Positions 10,285 to 19,108 of a stretch of 64,000 nt of DNA are shown here, piece by piece (within the stretch, counting starts at the first letter, position 1; each line of letters starts with the position of its first letter). A program made the position numbers and the translations under genes. Under the pieces are notes generated by a model. That model was not told the origin of the DNA. It saw only the letters and a list, made by a program, of their open reading frames with translations, and did not search any database. Origin of the DNA: Streptomyces sp. CC228A (GTDB lineage Bacteria; Actinomycetota; Actinomycetes; Streptomycetales; Streptomycetaceae); the NCBI RefSeq assembly GCF_021390935.1, contig NZ_JAJPUI010000002.1, forward strand, positions 744,001-808,000. The letters are read 5' to 3'.

Positions 10285-11289
10285 GTGCGCGTGGTGGAGG
10301 ATGTGAACGGGAGTACGAGGGGCGGCCGCGGCTGGGGACCGGACGCGCGGGGGCGCTCGGCGTGGACACGGGGACGGGTGGCCGCGGTGGCGGCCGCGCT
10401 GGCGGCGTGGCTCCTCGTCTTCCACGCGACGGTCCCCGACCTGCCGGGGCGGCCGGGCAGCCTGCTGGAGACGTTCCTGCCCTGGCTGGCCCTCGCCGTG
10501 CCCCTGCTGCTGGCGGTGGGCCTGCTGCGCCGTTCCGCGACCGCGCTGCTGGCCGCGCTCCTGCCGGCGGTCGCCTGGCTCGCGCACTTCGGCCACCTGC
10601 TCCCGCTGCCCGGCAGCGCGCCGCAGGACCCGGCGGCCCTGACGGTGGTGCAGCACAACGCCGCGGACGACAACCCCGACCCGGCGGGCACCGCCCGCAC
10701 CTTGCTGGCCGCGGACGCCGGGATCGTGGCGCTGCAGGAGGTCGTCCCCGCCACGCGGCCCGCCTATGACGCCGCCTTCGCGGAGCGCTACCCCCACTCG
10801 GCGGTGCTCGGCACGGTCGGCCTGTGGTCGGCGTACCCGCTGACCGACGTACGGGCGCTGGACATCCGGCCGCACGGGATCGGCCGGGACTGGCAGCGCG
10901 GGATGCGGGCCACGGCCGCCACCCCGCACGGCGAGGTCGCCGTCTACGTGGTGCACCTGCCGTCCCTGCGGCTGACGCCCAAGAGCGGCTTCGGATCGGC
11001 CCGCCGCGACGAGAGCGCCGCCCTGCTCGGAGCGGTGCTCGCGGCCGAGCGCCTGGACCGGGTCGTGCTGCTCGGCGACCTGAACGGCACGGTCGACGAC
11101 CGGGGCCTGGCGCCGCTCACCACCCGGCTGGACGCCCCCGCTTCGGGCCTGGCGTTCAGCTGGCCGGCGTCGCTCCCGCTGGCCCGCATCGACCACGTAC
11201 TGGCCCGGCGGGCCGAGGTGACCCGGGTCTGGACCCTCCCGGCCACGGGCTCCGACCACCTGCCGGTCGCCGCCTCCGTGACCTTCTGA
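10285..11289 (+). CDS. Membrane-anchored endonuclease/exonuclease/phosphatase-family protein
   Basis: 334 codons from GTG 10285 (GTG 10303 is an alternative). Three hydrophobic helices in the first 110 residues (VAAVAAALAAWLLVF, LALAVPLLLAVGLL, ALLAALLPAVAWL), then an EEP-fold domain: VVQHNAADDN, ALQEVVP with the metal-binding Glu, VVLLGDLNGTVDD, and C-terminal GSDHLPVAASVTF with the catalytic Asp-His pair. Family members hydrolyse phosphodiesters in DNA, inositol phosphates or sphingomyelin; the anchored form probably acts on the outer face. Substrate unknown. Monocistronic, convergent with oxyR across a 200-base GC-rich gap in which I see no clear feature. Confidence 0.85.
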   Translation: MRVVEDVNGSTRGGRGWGPDARGRSAWTRGRVAAVAAALAAWLLVFHATVPDLPGRPGSLLETFLPWLALAVPLLLAVGLLRRSATALLAALLPAVAWLAHFGHLLPLPGSAPQDPAALTVVQHNAADDNPDPAGTARTLLAADAGIVALQEVVPATRPAYDAAFAERYPHSAVLGTVGLWSAYPLTDVRALDIRPHGIGRDWQRGMRATAATPHGEVAVYVVHLPSLRLTPKSGFGSARRDESAALLGAVLAAERLDRVVLLGDLNGTVDDRGLAPLTTRLDAPASGLAFSWPASLPLARIDHVLARRAEVTRVWTLPATGSDHLPVAASVTF

Positions 11290-11490
11290 CGGCCTGCCCG
11301 GCACCACGCCGCACCGCCCCACCCGGTGCCCGGCCGCCTCACCACCCCACCGCCCTGGTCCCGCCGCGCTGCGCAGCGGCCGCTGGCCGCCCACGGCCGG
11401 ACCTCGCCGCCGGCCCCGCAGGCCGGCCCCCGCTTCCGCAACCCGGGCCCCGCCGCGCTGCGCACCGGGGAGCCGTGCGGCCCCGCGGCC

Positions 11491-12450
11491 CTATGCCCTC
11501 CCGTCCCGGACGACCTCCACCGGCAGGCCCGCCAGGGCGCCCCGCAGGGCGTGGGCCAGTTCGGCGAACTCCGCCGCGCGGGCCGCGCCCGTCCGCATGG
11601 CCAGCGCGATGCGCCGCGACGGCGCCGGATGGGCGAAGTACCCCGTGGCGAGCCGCGGGTTGCGGCCCGTCTCGACCGTGACGGCGGTGCGCGGGAGCAG
11701 GGTCACTCCCATGCCGCCCGCCACGAGCTGGACCAGGGTCGCCAGCCCCGCCGCGGTCGTGGTGACCGCGGCCCCGTCGGTGCGGCCCGCCTCGCGGCAC
11801 ACGTCCAGGGCCTGGTCGCGCAGGCAGTGGCCCTCGTCGAGCAGCAGCAGGTCCAGCTCGCGCAGCACGTCGCGCGGGATGCCGGTGCGCCCGCCGAGCG
11901 GATGGTCGTCGGGGGTGACCAGGACGAAGTCCTCGTCGAAGAGCGGCAGTTCGGTGAGGCCCGGCACGCCCAGGGGAACGGCCAGCAGCAGGAGGTCGAG
12001 CCGCCCTCCGGCGAGGCCCTCCAGCAGCGAGTGCGTCTGCTCCTCGTGGACCTGGAGGTCCAGCTCCGGATAGCGGTCGTGCACGAGCCGCAGCACGGTC
12101 GGCAGCAGGTAGGGCGCGACGGTCGGGATGACGCCGAGCCGCAGCACGCCCGTGAAGGGCGCCCGGGCTGCCTCGGCCTCCTCCATGAGCTCGCCGACCG
12201 CGTCCAGCACGGCCTTGGCGCGCACGGCCAGCCGCTCCCCCGCCGGCGACAGCAGCACCTTCCGCGTCGTACGCTCAAGGAGCTGGACACCGAGTGCCTC
12301 TTCGAGTGCCGAAACCGCGCCCGACAGTGCCGGCTGGCTCATCCCCAGCGCCGCGGCCGCGTCCCGGAAGTGCAGGTGCTCGGCCACTGCCGCGAACGCC
12401 CTGAGCTGGGCCAGGCTCGGCTGTTTTCCCTTGTGCGGGCTTTTCGGCAT
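11491..12450 (-). CDS. oxyR: OxyR-type LysR-family peroxide regulator
   Basis: 319 codons from ATG 12450 (two in-frame GTG codons lie just upstream). N-terminal winged helix-turn-helix: LAQLRAFAAVAEHLHF, MSQPALSGAVSALEE, LLERTTRKVLLS. The effector domain carries the OxyR redox pair in DEGHCLRDQALDVC: Cys209 and Cys218, nine residues apart as in E. coli OxyR (199/208). Family role: hydrogen peroxide oxidises the pair and activates peroxidase genes. Divergent from ahpC-ahpD with 140 bases between, the arrangement known in Streptomyces, so these are its likely targets. Confidence 0.95.
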   Translation of the reverse strand: MPKSPHKGKQPSLAQLRAFAAVAEHLHFRDAAAALGMSQPALSGAVSALEEALGVQLLERTTRKVLLSPAGERLAVRAKAVLDAVGELMEEAEAARAPFTGVLRLGVIPTVAPYLLPTVLRLVHDRYPELDLQVHEEQTHSLLEGLAGGRLDLLLLAVPLGVPGLTELPLFDEDFVLVTPDDHPLGGRTGIPRDVLRELDLLLLDEGHCLRDQALDVCREAGRTDGAAVTTTAAGLATLVQLVAGGMGVTLLPRTAVTVETGRNPRLATGYFAHPAPSRRIALAMRTGAARAAEFAELAHALRGALAGLPVEVVRDGRA

Positions 12451-12590
12451 CGCCACCACTGATAACCACCTTCGATCAACACGCCCCAGTCTAGCTATTT
12501 CACTGATCAATGCACGCCGTGCCATATTGGCCAGCGTCCAACCCCCCGCGGATGCCCCCACAAGGGACATCCTCAGCACTAGGAGAGCGT
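12451..12590. promoter_or_regulatory. Divergent oxyR/ahpC promoter region
   Basis: AT-richer than the flanks. Contains two GATCAA half-sites on the + strand (12474-12479 and 12505-12510), 31 bases apart, and TAGCTATTTC between them. OxyR sites in actinobacteria are degenerate, so I mark only the region. The ahpC ribosome site AGGAGA lies at 12581-12586. Confidence 0.5.
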
Positions 12591-13145
12591 GTGCTCACTG
12601 TCGGTGACCAGTTCCCCACGTACGACCTGACCGCCTGCGTGTCGCTGGAGAGCGGCAAGGAGTTCGCGCAGATCGACCACAAGTCCTACGAGGGCAAGTG
12701 GCGCGTGGTCTTCTTCTGGCCGAAGGACTTCACCTTCGTCTGCCCGACCGAGATCGCCGCGTTCGGCAAGCTGAACGACGAGTTCGCGGACCGCGACGCC
12801 CAGCTCCTCGGCGTCTCCGGCGACTCCGAGTTCGTGCACCACGCCTGGCGCAAGGACCACGCCGACCTGCGCGACCTGCCCTTCCCGATGCTGGCCGACG
12901 CCAAGCACGAGCTGATGCGCGACTGCGGTGTCGAGGGCGAGGACGGCTACGCCCAGCGCGCCGTCTTCATCGTCGACCCGAACAACGAGATCCAGTTCGC
13001 CATGGTGACCGCCGGCTCCGTCGGCCGTAACCCGAAGGAGGTCCTGCGGGTCCTGGACGCCCTGCAGACCGACGAGCTGTGCCCGTGCAACTGGAGCAAG
13101 GGCGATGAGACCCTGGACCCGGTCAAGCTGCTGTCCGGCGAGTGA
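12591..13145 (+). CDS. ahpC: Alkyl hydroperoxide reductase C (peroxiredoxin)
   Basis: 184 codons from GTG 12591, preceded by AGGAGA. It reduces organic and hydrogen peroxides with electrons passed on by AhpD. Peroxidatic Cys51 lies in FTFVCPTE; C-terminal Cys164 and Cys166 in ELCPCNW act as resolving thiols, as in actinobacterial AhpC. Supporting residues KDFTFVCPTEI and the conserved Arg/Trp surroundings are intact. Followed 46 bases later by ahpD in the same direction; divergent from oxyR, its expected activator. Confidence 0.97.
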   Translation: MLTVGDQFPTYDLTACVSLESGKEFAQIDHKSYEGKWRVVFFWPKDFTFVCPTEIAAFGKLNDEFADRDAQLLGVSGDSEFVHHAWRKDHADLRDLPFPMLADAKHELMRDCGVEGEDGYAQRAVFIVDPNNEIQFAMVTAGSVGRNPKEVLRVLDALQTDELCPCNWSKGDETLDPVKLLSGE

Positions 13146-13191
13146 CCGAGCCGTTCGAGAGCACCGAGCACCGAGAGACGAGTGATCTGAG

Positions 13192-13725
13192 ATGTCCCTG
13201 GACGCCCTGAAGTCGGCCATACCGGACTACGCGAAGGACCTGAGGCTCAACCTCGGTTCCGTCATCGGCAACAGCGACCTGCCGCAGCAGCAGCTGTGGG
13301 GCACCGTCCTGGCCTGCGCGATCGCCTCGCGCTCGGCGAAGGTGCTCGCGGAGCTGGAGCCCGAGGCCCGGGAGAACCTCAAGCCGGAGGCGTACGACGC
13401 CGCCAAGGCCGCCGCCGCGGTCATGGCGATGAACAACGTCTTCTACCGGACGCGCCACCTGCTGTCCGACCCGGAGTACGGCACCATGCGCGCCGGCCTG
13501 CGGATGAACGTCATCGGCAACCCGGGCGTCGAGAAGGTCGACTTCGAGCTGTGGTCGCTCGCGGTGTCCGCGATCAACGGCTGCGGCCAGTGCCTCGACT
13601 CGCACGAGCAGGTGCTGCGGAAGGCCGGCGTGGACCGCGAGACGGTCCAGGAGGCGTTCAAGATCGCCGCGGTGATCCAGGCGGTCGGCGCGACGCTGGA
13701 CGCCGAGGCCGTCCTCGCCCCGTAA
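13192..13725 (+). CDS. ahpD: Alkyl hydroperoxidase AhpD
   Basis: 177 codons, ATG start. It returns oxidised AhpC to the reduced form, linking it to the dihydrolipoamide system. The CxxC active site with the helper residues is in [11 protein letters not shown] (Cys131, Cys134, His138), and the length matches AhpD of Mycobacterium and Streptomyces. Second gene of the ahpCD operon, closed by a perfect hairpin 33 bases after the stop. Confidence 0.97.
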   Translation: MSLDALKSAIPDYAKDLRLNLGSVIGNSDLPQQQLWGTVLACAIASRSAKVLAELEPEARENLKPEAYDAAKAAAAVMAMNNVFYRTRHLLSDPEYGTMRAGLRMNVIGNPGVEKVDFELWSLAVSAINGCGQCLDSHEQVLRKAGVDRETVQEAFKIAAVIQAVGATLDAEAVLAP

Positions 13726-13758
13726 GCCCCGCGCGCACGGTGTGCACCGCGCGCACCC

Positions 13759-13803
13759 TGTGAAGGGCCCCGCCGGCCACCTGCGCCGGCGGGGCCCTTC
13801 ACA
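13759..13803. terminator. Bidirectional hairpin after ahpD
   Basis: 18-bp perfect stem (13759-13776 with 13786-13803, core GAAGGGCCCCGCCGG) and a 9-base loop between convergent ahpD and the minus-strand gene ending at 13817. Confidence 0.85.
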
Positions 13804-13816
13804 CGTCCGGGTGGTT

Positions 13817-14518
13817 CTACCCGACGCCCCGGAGACGTGCCATCAGCGCCTTCGCGTCCTCGACCATGAACTCCTTGATCCCCTCCATGGCCGTGGTGTC
13901 GACGTCGTCCGGGGCCTCGCCCGCGTCGTTCCAGAAGGTGGGCGAGATCCAGATCCGCAGGGTCGCCTGCCCGTCGAGGACGCGCAGCACGGCCCCGCCG
14001 GGCGGGGAGGCGAACAGGGCCCGCTCCCCGAGGCCGGCGACCGGTTCCCCGTCCATTCCGCTGCCCCACCACGAGCCGATCCCGTACGCGTCGAACTCGA
14101 CGCCCGGGTCGGCGGCCTTGTGCAGTCGGTATTCCACCTGCACCGAGTAGAGGCCCGGGTCGCCGCCGAGCTGCACCTCGCACATCACCTGGTCGACCGC
14201 CTCGTGGTGGCGGTCGGGTCCCGGTGTGTCGTCGGACCTCGGCCCCAGGGCCGTCTCCAGCGCCTTCAGTCCGGCGGCCTCGCACAGGTCGTCCACCGTC
14301 CGGTACCCGCCCAGGTCGACCCCGCGGCTCTGGTAGGCGTAGAGGCCGCCGGCCCACAGGGCCGAGGCGGCGACCGCGCCGCCCAGCGCCCACAGCCAGG
14401 GGCGGCGGCCGCGCGGCGCCCCGGGCCGCGCCGCGGGCGGGGCGTCGCTGTCGACGAGGTCGCCGCCCTGGCCCGGGGGTCTGCCGTCCTCGTCGACCAG
14501 TTCCGGTTCGGATATCAC
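13817..14518 (-). CDS. Conserved membrane-anchored protein of unknown function
   Basis: 233 codons from GTG 14518, with AGGAAGGAG upstream. A 45-residue cytoplasmic start (VISEPELVDEDGRPP), one membrane helix (about residues 43-62, WLWALGGAVAASALWAGGLYAY), then an outer domain with two cysteines (VDDLCEAAGL and QVMCEVQLGG) that could pair. I do not recognise a named domain; it has the look of actinobacterial type II single-pass proteins with a beta-rich outer part. The start overlaps the AI-2E stop by four bases (GTGA), so it is cotranslated with that transporter. Confidence 0.8.
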   Translation of the reverse strand: MISEPELVDEDGRPPGQGGDLVDSDAPPAARPGAPRGRRPWLWALGGAVAASALWAGGLYAYQSRGVDLGGYRTVDDLCEAAGLKALETALGPRSDDTPGPDRHHEAVDQVMCEVQLGGDPGLYSVQVEYRLHKAADPGVEFDAYGIGSWWGSGMDGEPVAGLGERALFASPPGGAVLRVLDGQATLRIWISPTFWNDAGEAPDDVDTTAMEGIKEFMVEDAKALMARLRGVG

Positions 14519-15927
14519 GGGGACTCCTTCCTGAGGTCCGGTCGTGCCGGGACGAGGGCGCGCAGCGCTGTCTGCTCCTCGCTGTACGCGCGCAGGTAGC
14601 CCACCACCGTGTTGGTGACCGCCACCAGCGGCACGGCGACCACCGCGCCGCCGATGCCCGCCACGAGTCCGCCCGCCGCGACGGTCAGCACGACGGCCAG
14701 CGGGTGCACGCGCACCGCGCGGCCGAGGATGAACGGCTGCAGCACGTGCCCTTCGATCTGCTGCACGGCGAGCACCACCACCAGCACCATGAGGGAGGTG
14801 AACACCCCGTTCGTCACCAGCGCCACCACGACGGCGAGCGCGCCGGAGATGACCGCTCCGACGAGCGGGATGAAGGCGAAGAGGAAGATGAAGACGGCGA
14901 GGGGGACGGCCATCGGCACGTCGAGGAAGTAGAGGCCGAGGCCGATGAACACCGCGTCGATGAGCGCCACGATCACCGTGCCCCGTACGTACGCGGTGAG
15001 GGTGCGCCAGGCCCGCGGGCCCGCGCCGGCGACACCCGGGCGCGCCTGGGCCGGGACCAGCTTCAGCGACCACTCCCACACCTTCCTGCCGTCGTAGAGG
15101 AGGAAGAGGGTGGAGAACATCGCGAGGAGGATCCCGGTCAGCACCTCGACCATCACCGTCACGCCCTGGAGTCCGGCGGAGGTGATCTGCTCGGTGTTGG
15201 TGCCGATGGCGTCCTGGAGGTTCTTCGCGATGTCGTTGATCTGGCTCTCGGTCACGTGGAAGGGGCTGTTGAGCAGCCAGGTCTTCAGTTCCTCGATGCC
15301 GTCGCGCACCCGCGCGGACAGGTTGTCGAGGTTGTCCATGACCTGCCACACCACGAACCAGCCGACCAGCCCCATGATGACGAAGCCGAGGACGGCGGTG
15401 ACGGCGGTGGCGAGCCCGCGCGGCAGTCCGAGCGCCTTCAGACGGGCCACCGGGGGCTGGAGCAGCGCGGTGATCAGCAGGGCGGCGACGAAGGCGAGGA
15501 CGACGAGCTGCACCGTCCTGATGACCTGCATCAGCACCCACAGCGTGCCGGCCAGGACCAGCAGCCGCCAGCCGGCCTCGGCGGCGACGCGCATGCCCCA
15601 CGGGACCGCGTCGGCGGGTTCCGGCCGGGCGGCGACGGCGGGGGCGTACGCGGGCGGGGCCGGCACGTGCTGCGGCAGGGCGCCCTTCCCGGCGCCCTCG
15701 GGGTCGTCCCCTCCGGAACGCTCCGGTCCACCGGGCCGCGCGGGCGGCTGTGATGCGGCGGTCCCGCCCGGCACGTTGTGCGCCTCCGCGTCGGCGTCGG
15801 CGCGGGCCTCGGCCTCGACCTCCGCCTCCGCGTCGGCCTCCGCGCGGGCGCGGCGCTCGGCCAGCCGCTGGGCGGCGCCGCTCAGACCGGCGCCCAGCCG
15901 GTCGAGCCACCCTGGCAGTCTCGACAT
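14515..15927 (-). CDS. AI-2E family transporter (permease)
   Basis: 470 codons from ATG 15927, preceded by GAGAGAGG. The first 110 residues are cytoplasmic, with an Ala/Glu/Asp run (RARAEADAEAEVEAEARADA) and then a Pro-rich part. Seven to eight membrane helices follow in the family pattern (VLMQVIRTVQLVVLAFVAAL, VTAVLGFVIMGLVGWFVVW, LAVFIFLFAFIPLVGAVISG, IGGAVVAVPLVAVTN), including the characteristic FIPLVG and QxIEGHVLQPFILG segments. Family members move small molecules or act as Na+/Li+-H+ antiporters; substrate unknown here. First gene of a two-gene operon. Confidence 0.9.
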   Translation of the reverse strand: MSRLPGWLDRLGAGLSGAAQRLAERRARAEADAEAEVEAEARADADAEAHNVPGGTAASQPPARPGGPERSGGDDPEGAGKGALPQHVPAPPAYAPAVAARPEPADAVPWGMRVAAEAGWRLLVLAGTLWVLMQVIRTVQLVVLAFVAALLITALLQPPVARLKALGLPRGLATAVTAVLGFVIMGLVGWFVVWQVMDNLDNLSARVRDGIEELKTWLLNSPFHVTESQINDIAKNLQDAIGTNTEQITSAGLQGVTVMVEVLTGILLAMFSTLFLLYDGRKVWEWSLKLVPAQARPGVAGAGPRAWRTLTAYVRGTVIVALIDAVFIGLGLYFLDVPMAVPLAVFIFLFAFIPLVGAVISGALAVVVALVTNGVFTSLMVLVVVLAVQQIEGHVLQPFILGRAVRVHPLAVVLTVAAGGLVAGIGGAVVAVPLVAVTNTVVGYLRAYSEEQTALRALVPARPDLRKESP

Positions 15928-15998
15928 GCCTCTCTCTTTCCCCCTGCCACTCCTTCCGGAGTTCCGGTCCGGAGTTCCGACCACCCGACGTTACACGC

Positions 15999-16035
15999 GC
16001 GGAGCCCCCCACCGTAGGACGGTGGGGGGCTCCGC
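15999..16035 (-). terminator. Hairpin terminator after the lytic transglycosylase gene
   Basis: 15-bp perfect stem (GCGGAGCCCCCCACC / GGTGGGGGGCTCCGC) with a 7-base loop, 16 bases past the stop of the minus-strand transglycosylase gene. Confidence 0.85.
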
Positions 16036-16050
16036 GAAGTTGAGCGGCGC

Positions 16051-16761
16051 TCAGTACCAGTGGTTGGCCTGCCAGAAGGACCAGGCGCCGCAGGGGCTGC
16101 CGTAGCGGTCGTTCATGTAGTTCAGGCCCCACTTGATCTGGGTGGCCGGGTTCGTCTGCCAGTCGGCGCCCGCGGAAGCCATCTTCGAGCCCGGGAGGGC
16201 CTGCACCAGGCCGTAGGCGCCGGAGGACGGGTTGACCGCGCGGTAGTTCCAGGTGGACTCGCGCTGCACGATGTTGCTGAAGCACTGGAACTGGTCGCCG
16301 GGGATCATCTGGCGGGCCATGGCCTGCACCTCGGCCACCGTGTACGAGGACTGGGCGGCGAAGCTGGACGCGTCGCGCGCGGCGGAGCGGCTGGCGCGCT
16401 CCTTCTCCTCGCGCTCCCGCTGCTCCTTCTCCTTGCGCTCCTCCTCGGCCTTGTCGGCCGCGGCCTTCTTCGCCTTGGCGTCCTCCGCGGCCTGGAGGCG
16501 GGCGGCTTCCTCGGCCTGCTTCTGGGCGTCCGTATGGGCGGCGATGGCCTGGGCCTCGGCCTGCTGCTGGAGCGAGGCGACCTGCACCTGGGCCTGCTGA
16601 CCGGCGGGGATGTCCGCCAGGAGCGTCGCGTCCGCGGCGGTCGCCTCGAAGTTGTCGTTCGACGGGGCGGGGTTGCCCGCGGCGACACCGACGACGGCGC
16701 CGACTGTGGTGACCGCGGTGGCCGACGCCACCGCGAATCCCCGGACCGAGATCCGGCTCAC
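16051..16761 (-). CDS. Secreted lytic transglycosylase-like cell wall hydrolase
   Basis: 236 codons from GTG 16761, chosen because GGAAGG lies 5 bases upstream; an in-frame ATG at 16779 lacks a good ribosome site. Signal peptide VSRISVRGFAVASATAVTTV and onwards. A long Ala/Glu/Lys/Gln coiled coil follows (about residues 50-135), then a C-terminal SLT-type domain: NIVQRESTWNYRAVNP with the catalytic Glu, SGAYGLVQALPGSKM, and WGLNYMNDRYGSPCGAW. Family knowledge: cleaves the glycan strand of peptidoglycan during growth. Single gene with a long leader and its own hairpin terminator. Confidence 0.9.
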   Translation of the reverse strand: MSRISVRGFAVASATAVTTVGAVVGVAAGNPAPSNDNFEATAADATLLADIPAGQQAQVQVASLQQQAEAQAIAAHTDAQKQAEEAARLQAAEDAKAKKAAADKAEEERKEKEQREREEKERASRSAARDASSFAAQSSYTVAEVQAMARQMIPGDQFQCFSNIVQRESTWNYRAVNPSSGAYGLVQALPGSKMASAGADWQTNPATQIKWGLNYMNDRYGSPCGAWSFWQANHWY

Positions 16762-17150
16762 ACGGTTTCCTTCCAGCATCGCCCGCACAGGTGACCTCGC
16801 GGGCGCGATCGTGCCCCTGGCGCTGGTCCCCCCATTCACTGGGTCACAAGGGACACGGGCCCGGTGGGCAACTCCCCTGCGAGGAGTGCCGCGTGGTGCT
16901 CGGGCGGCATACGGCGGGCGTCTGTGGAGTTGTACCGGGTACAGCAGTGCCGTATGCGGGGCCTGACGGAAGCAAGACTCTGCCGGAAGACGATGACGCA
17001 AGGCAATTCTTCGTTGCGTGGGAAAGCTCACACCTCTTTCGTCACAGGAGTTTTGGCCGATCGACTCCCGCACAGCGCGCCGCCCGGCTAAGCTCTCGCG
17101 CTTTGCCGGGCGGCACCAAGTGAGCTTCCAGGCTTATGCCTTGGATAGCG
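16762..17150. other. Leader/intergenic region before the lytic transglycosylase gene
   Basis: 389 bases without a gene. It holds the phoH hairpin at its right end, and on the minus strand about 300 bases of possible 5' leader. A notable inverted repeat is ACGCAA (16996-17001) with TTGCGT about 13 bases on. Wall hydrolase genes in Streptomyces often carry a c-di-AMP riboswitch in such a leader; I looked and could not match its conserved core here. Confidence 0.4.
17079..17114 (-). terminator. Hairpin terminator after the PhoH gene
   Basis: 10-bp outer stem GCCGCCCGGC/GCCGGGCGGC, a T-T mismatch, then a 4-bp inner stem AAGC/GCTT and a 6-base loop, 37 bases past the phoH stop. Confidence 0.8.
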
Positions 17151-18473
17151 TCAAACCACCCCGTCCTCCAGCATTTCGGTCACCAGGGCGGCGATCTGCG
17201 ACCGCTCGGAGCGGGTCAGCGTGACGTGCGCGAACAGCGGATGCCCCTTCAGCTTCTCGACGACGGCGACGACTCCGTCGTAGCGGCCGACGCGCAGATT
17301 GTCCCGTTGCGCCACGTCATGCGTGAGAACCACCCGGGAATTGGCCCCGATCCGGGACAGAACAGTCAGCAGGACGTTGCGTTCGAGCGACTGGGCCTCA
17401 TCGACGATGACGAACGCGTCGTGCAGGGACCGGCCCCGGATGTGCGTCAGCGGCAGCACCTCCAGCATGTTCCGGCTGAGCACCTCCTCGATGACCTCGC
17501 GGGACGTCACCGCGGACAGCGTGTCGAACACCGCCTGCGCCCACGGGTTCATCTTCTCGGCCTCGGTGCCCGGCAGGTAGCCGAGCTCCTGGCCGCCCAC
17601 CGCGTACAGCGGCCGGAACACCATGACCTTCTGGTGCTGGCGGCGCTCCAGCACGGCTTCGAGGCCCGCGCACAGCGCGAGCGCGGACTTGCCCGTGCCG
17701 GCCCGGCCGCCCAGAGAGACGATGCCGACGTCCGGGTCGAGCAGCAGGTCGAGCGCGATGCGCTGCTCGGCGCTGCGCCCCCGGATGCCGAACGCCTCGC
17801 GGTCGCCGCGCACCAGCCGCACGGTCCCGTCGGCGGTGACGCGGCCGAGGGCCTTGCCCCGCTCGGACTGCAGCACCAGCCCGGTGTGCACGGGCATCCC
17901 CGCGGCCTCCGGCACGTCCAGCGTCTCGTCCGCGTACAGCCGGTCGATGTCCTCGCCCGACACGGACACGTCGCACATCCCGGTCCAGCCGGAGTCGGTG
18001 ATGGCGAGCTCGGCGCGGTACTCCTCGGCGAGGAGCCCCACGGAGGACGCCTTGATGCGCAGCGGCAGGTCCTTGGAGACGACGGTGACGTCGTACCCCT
18101 CGGCCTGGAGATTGCGCGCGACCGCCAGGATCCGCGAGTCGTTGTCGCCGAGGCGGTAGCCGGCCGGGAGGATGCCGGGGTCCGAGTGGTTGAGCTCCAC
18201 CCGGAGGGTGCCGCCCAGGTCCCCCACCGTGATCGGGGCGTCGAGGCGGCCGTACCGGACGCGCAGGTCGTCCAGCAGGCGCAGCGCCTGCCGGGCGAAG
18301 TAGCCGAGCTCCGGGTGGTGCCTCTTCGCTTCCAGTTCCGTCACCACGACGATGGGGAGCACGACCTCGTGCTCCTCGAAGCGCGTCATGGCGTTGGGGT
18401 CGGCCAGCAGGACGCTGGTGTCGAGAACGTAGGTGCGCCGGTCGTTCAGGCGGCGCTTAGTGCTGTTCACCAC
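17151..18473 (-). CDS. PhoH-family ATPase with N-terminal PIN nuclease domain (PhoH2 type)
   Basis: 440 codons from GTG 18473. Residues 1-140 form a PIN domain ([45 protein letters not shown]) with the acidic residues of a metal-dependent ribonuclease. The C-terminal half is a PhoH ATPase: [11 protein letters not shown] (Walker A, Lys262) and [13 protein letters not shown] (Walker B), followed by the [16 protein letters not shown] sensor stretch. Family knowledge: PhoH2 proteins of mycobacteria unwind and cut RNA with ATP. Monocistronic, with a hairpin just downstream. Confidence 0.92.
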   Translation of the reverse strand: MVNSTKRRLNDRRTYVLDTSVLLADPNAMTRFEEHEVVLPIVVVTELEAKRHHPELGYFARQALRLLDDLRVRYGRLDAPITVGDLGGTLRVELNHSDPGILPAGYRLGDNDSRILAVARNLQAEGYDVTVVSKDLPLRIKASSVGLLAEEYRAELAITDSGWTGMCDVSVSGEDIDRLYADETLDVPEAAGMPVHTGLVLQSERGKALGRVTADGTVRLVRGDREAFGIRGRSAEQRIALDLLLDPDVGIVSLGGRAGTGKSALALCAGLEAVLERRQHQKVMVFRPLYAVGGQELGYLPGTEAEKMNPWAQAVFDTLSAVTSREVIEEVLSRNMLEVLPLTHIRGRSLHDAFVIVDEAQSLERNVLLTVLSRIGANSRVVLTHDVAQRDNLRVGRYDGVVAVVEKLKGHPLFAHVTLTRSERSQIAALVTEMLEDGVV

Positions 18474-19108
18474 GGAAGGACAGACCCCCTCTTAGTAGAG
18501 GACTGCGACGGCGTCGCGGGGGGATGGACCGGGAGCAGGCCGTTGGCTCGTCGTCCTGGCGCGCAAGGGACCTCCCGGGCGAGCGGGTTCCGTACCGCTC
18601 ACTACTTGTCAGGGGTATGCCCCTGATCGCCGCTGACCATGCGGTCCGCCCCATGGCATATGACACATGTTCAGCTGGGCGACCGGCCCGCGCGGCGGGA
18701 TCCGCGGTCGGGTCCGAGGCGGGATGTGCGGCCGGGGCCGGGGGCGAGGGGGGACCTGCGGCCGGTCCCGGGGAGCGGGGTGGAGCCTGCGGCCGGGCCC
18801 GAGGGGATCCGCGGTCGGCACGAGGCGGGATGTGCGGCCAGGCCCGGGGGCGAGGTGGGGCCTTCGGCCGGGGGATCCGCGGTCGAGTCCGAGGCCGGGC
18901 CCGAGGCGGGAGCCGAGGCGGGAGCCGAGACGCGTGCCCAGGCGGGAGCCGCGGTCGAGCCCGAGGGGGTTGCGTGGGGGGATGCGCACGGTCGGCCCGC
19001 TACAGGGCCTCGCGGGGCCGTCCCGCACCGCAGCCCGTTACGGGGCCGCGCGGGGCCGTCCGCGCCGCAGGGCGTGCCTGCCGCCGGAGGAGCGGGCGGC
19101 AGGGGCCG
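18474..19108. other. GC-rich low-complexity intergenic region
   Basis: 635 bases between phoH and the prenyl transferase gene. Reading frames here are long only because the DNA is about as GC-rich as it can be; their products are Arg/Gly/Pro strings with no domain, and no frame has a good ribosome site. It contains the GGATCCGCGGTCG and GAGGCGGGAGCC repeats listed separately. I see no gene. Confidence 0.5.
18698..18951. repeat. Degenerate GC repeats around GGATCCGCGGTCG
   Basis: GGATCCGCGGTCG occurs at 18698, 18805 and 18873. The first two copies are followed by the shared string GAGGCGGGATGTGCGGCC. A 12-bp unit GAGGCGGGAGCC is repeated imperfectly at about 18903-18951. These look like remains of tandem duplication in noncoding DNA. 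Confidence 0.6.

Noticed and set aside
16857..16871. GGGCCCGGTGGGCAA resembling the GGGCCC operator
   Set aside because: Has an extra base and lacks the second perfect arm; not next to a pilus gene. Treated as chance in GC-rich DNA.
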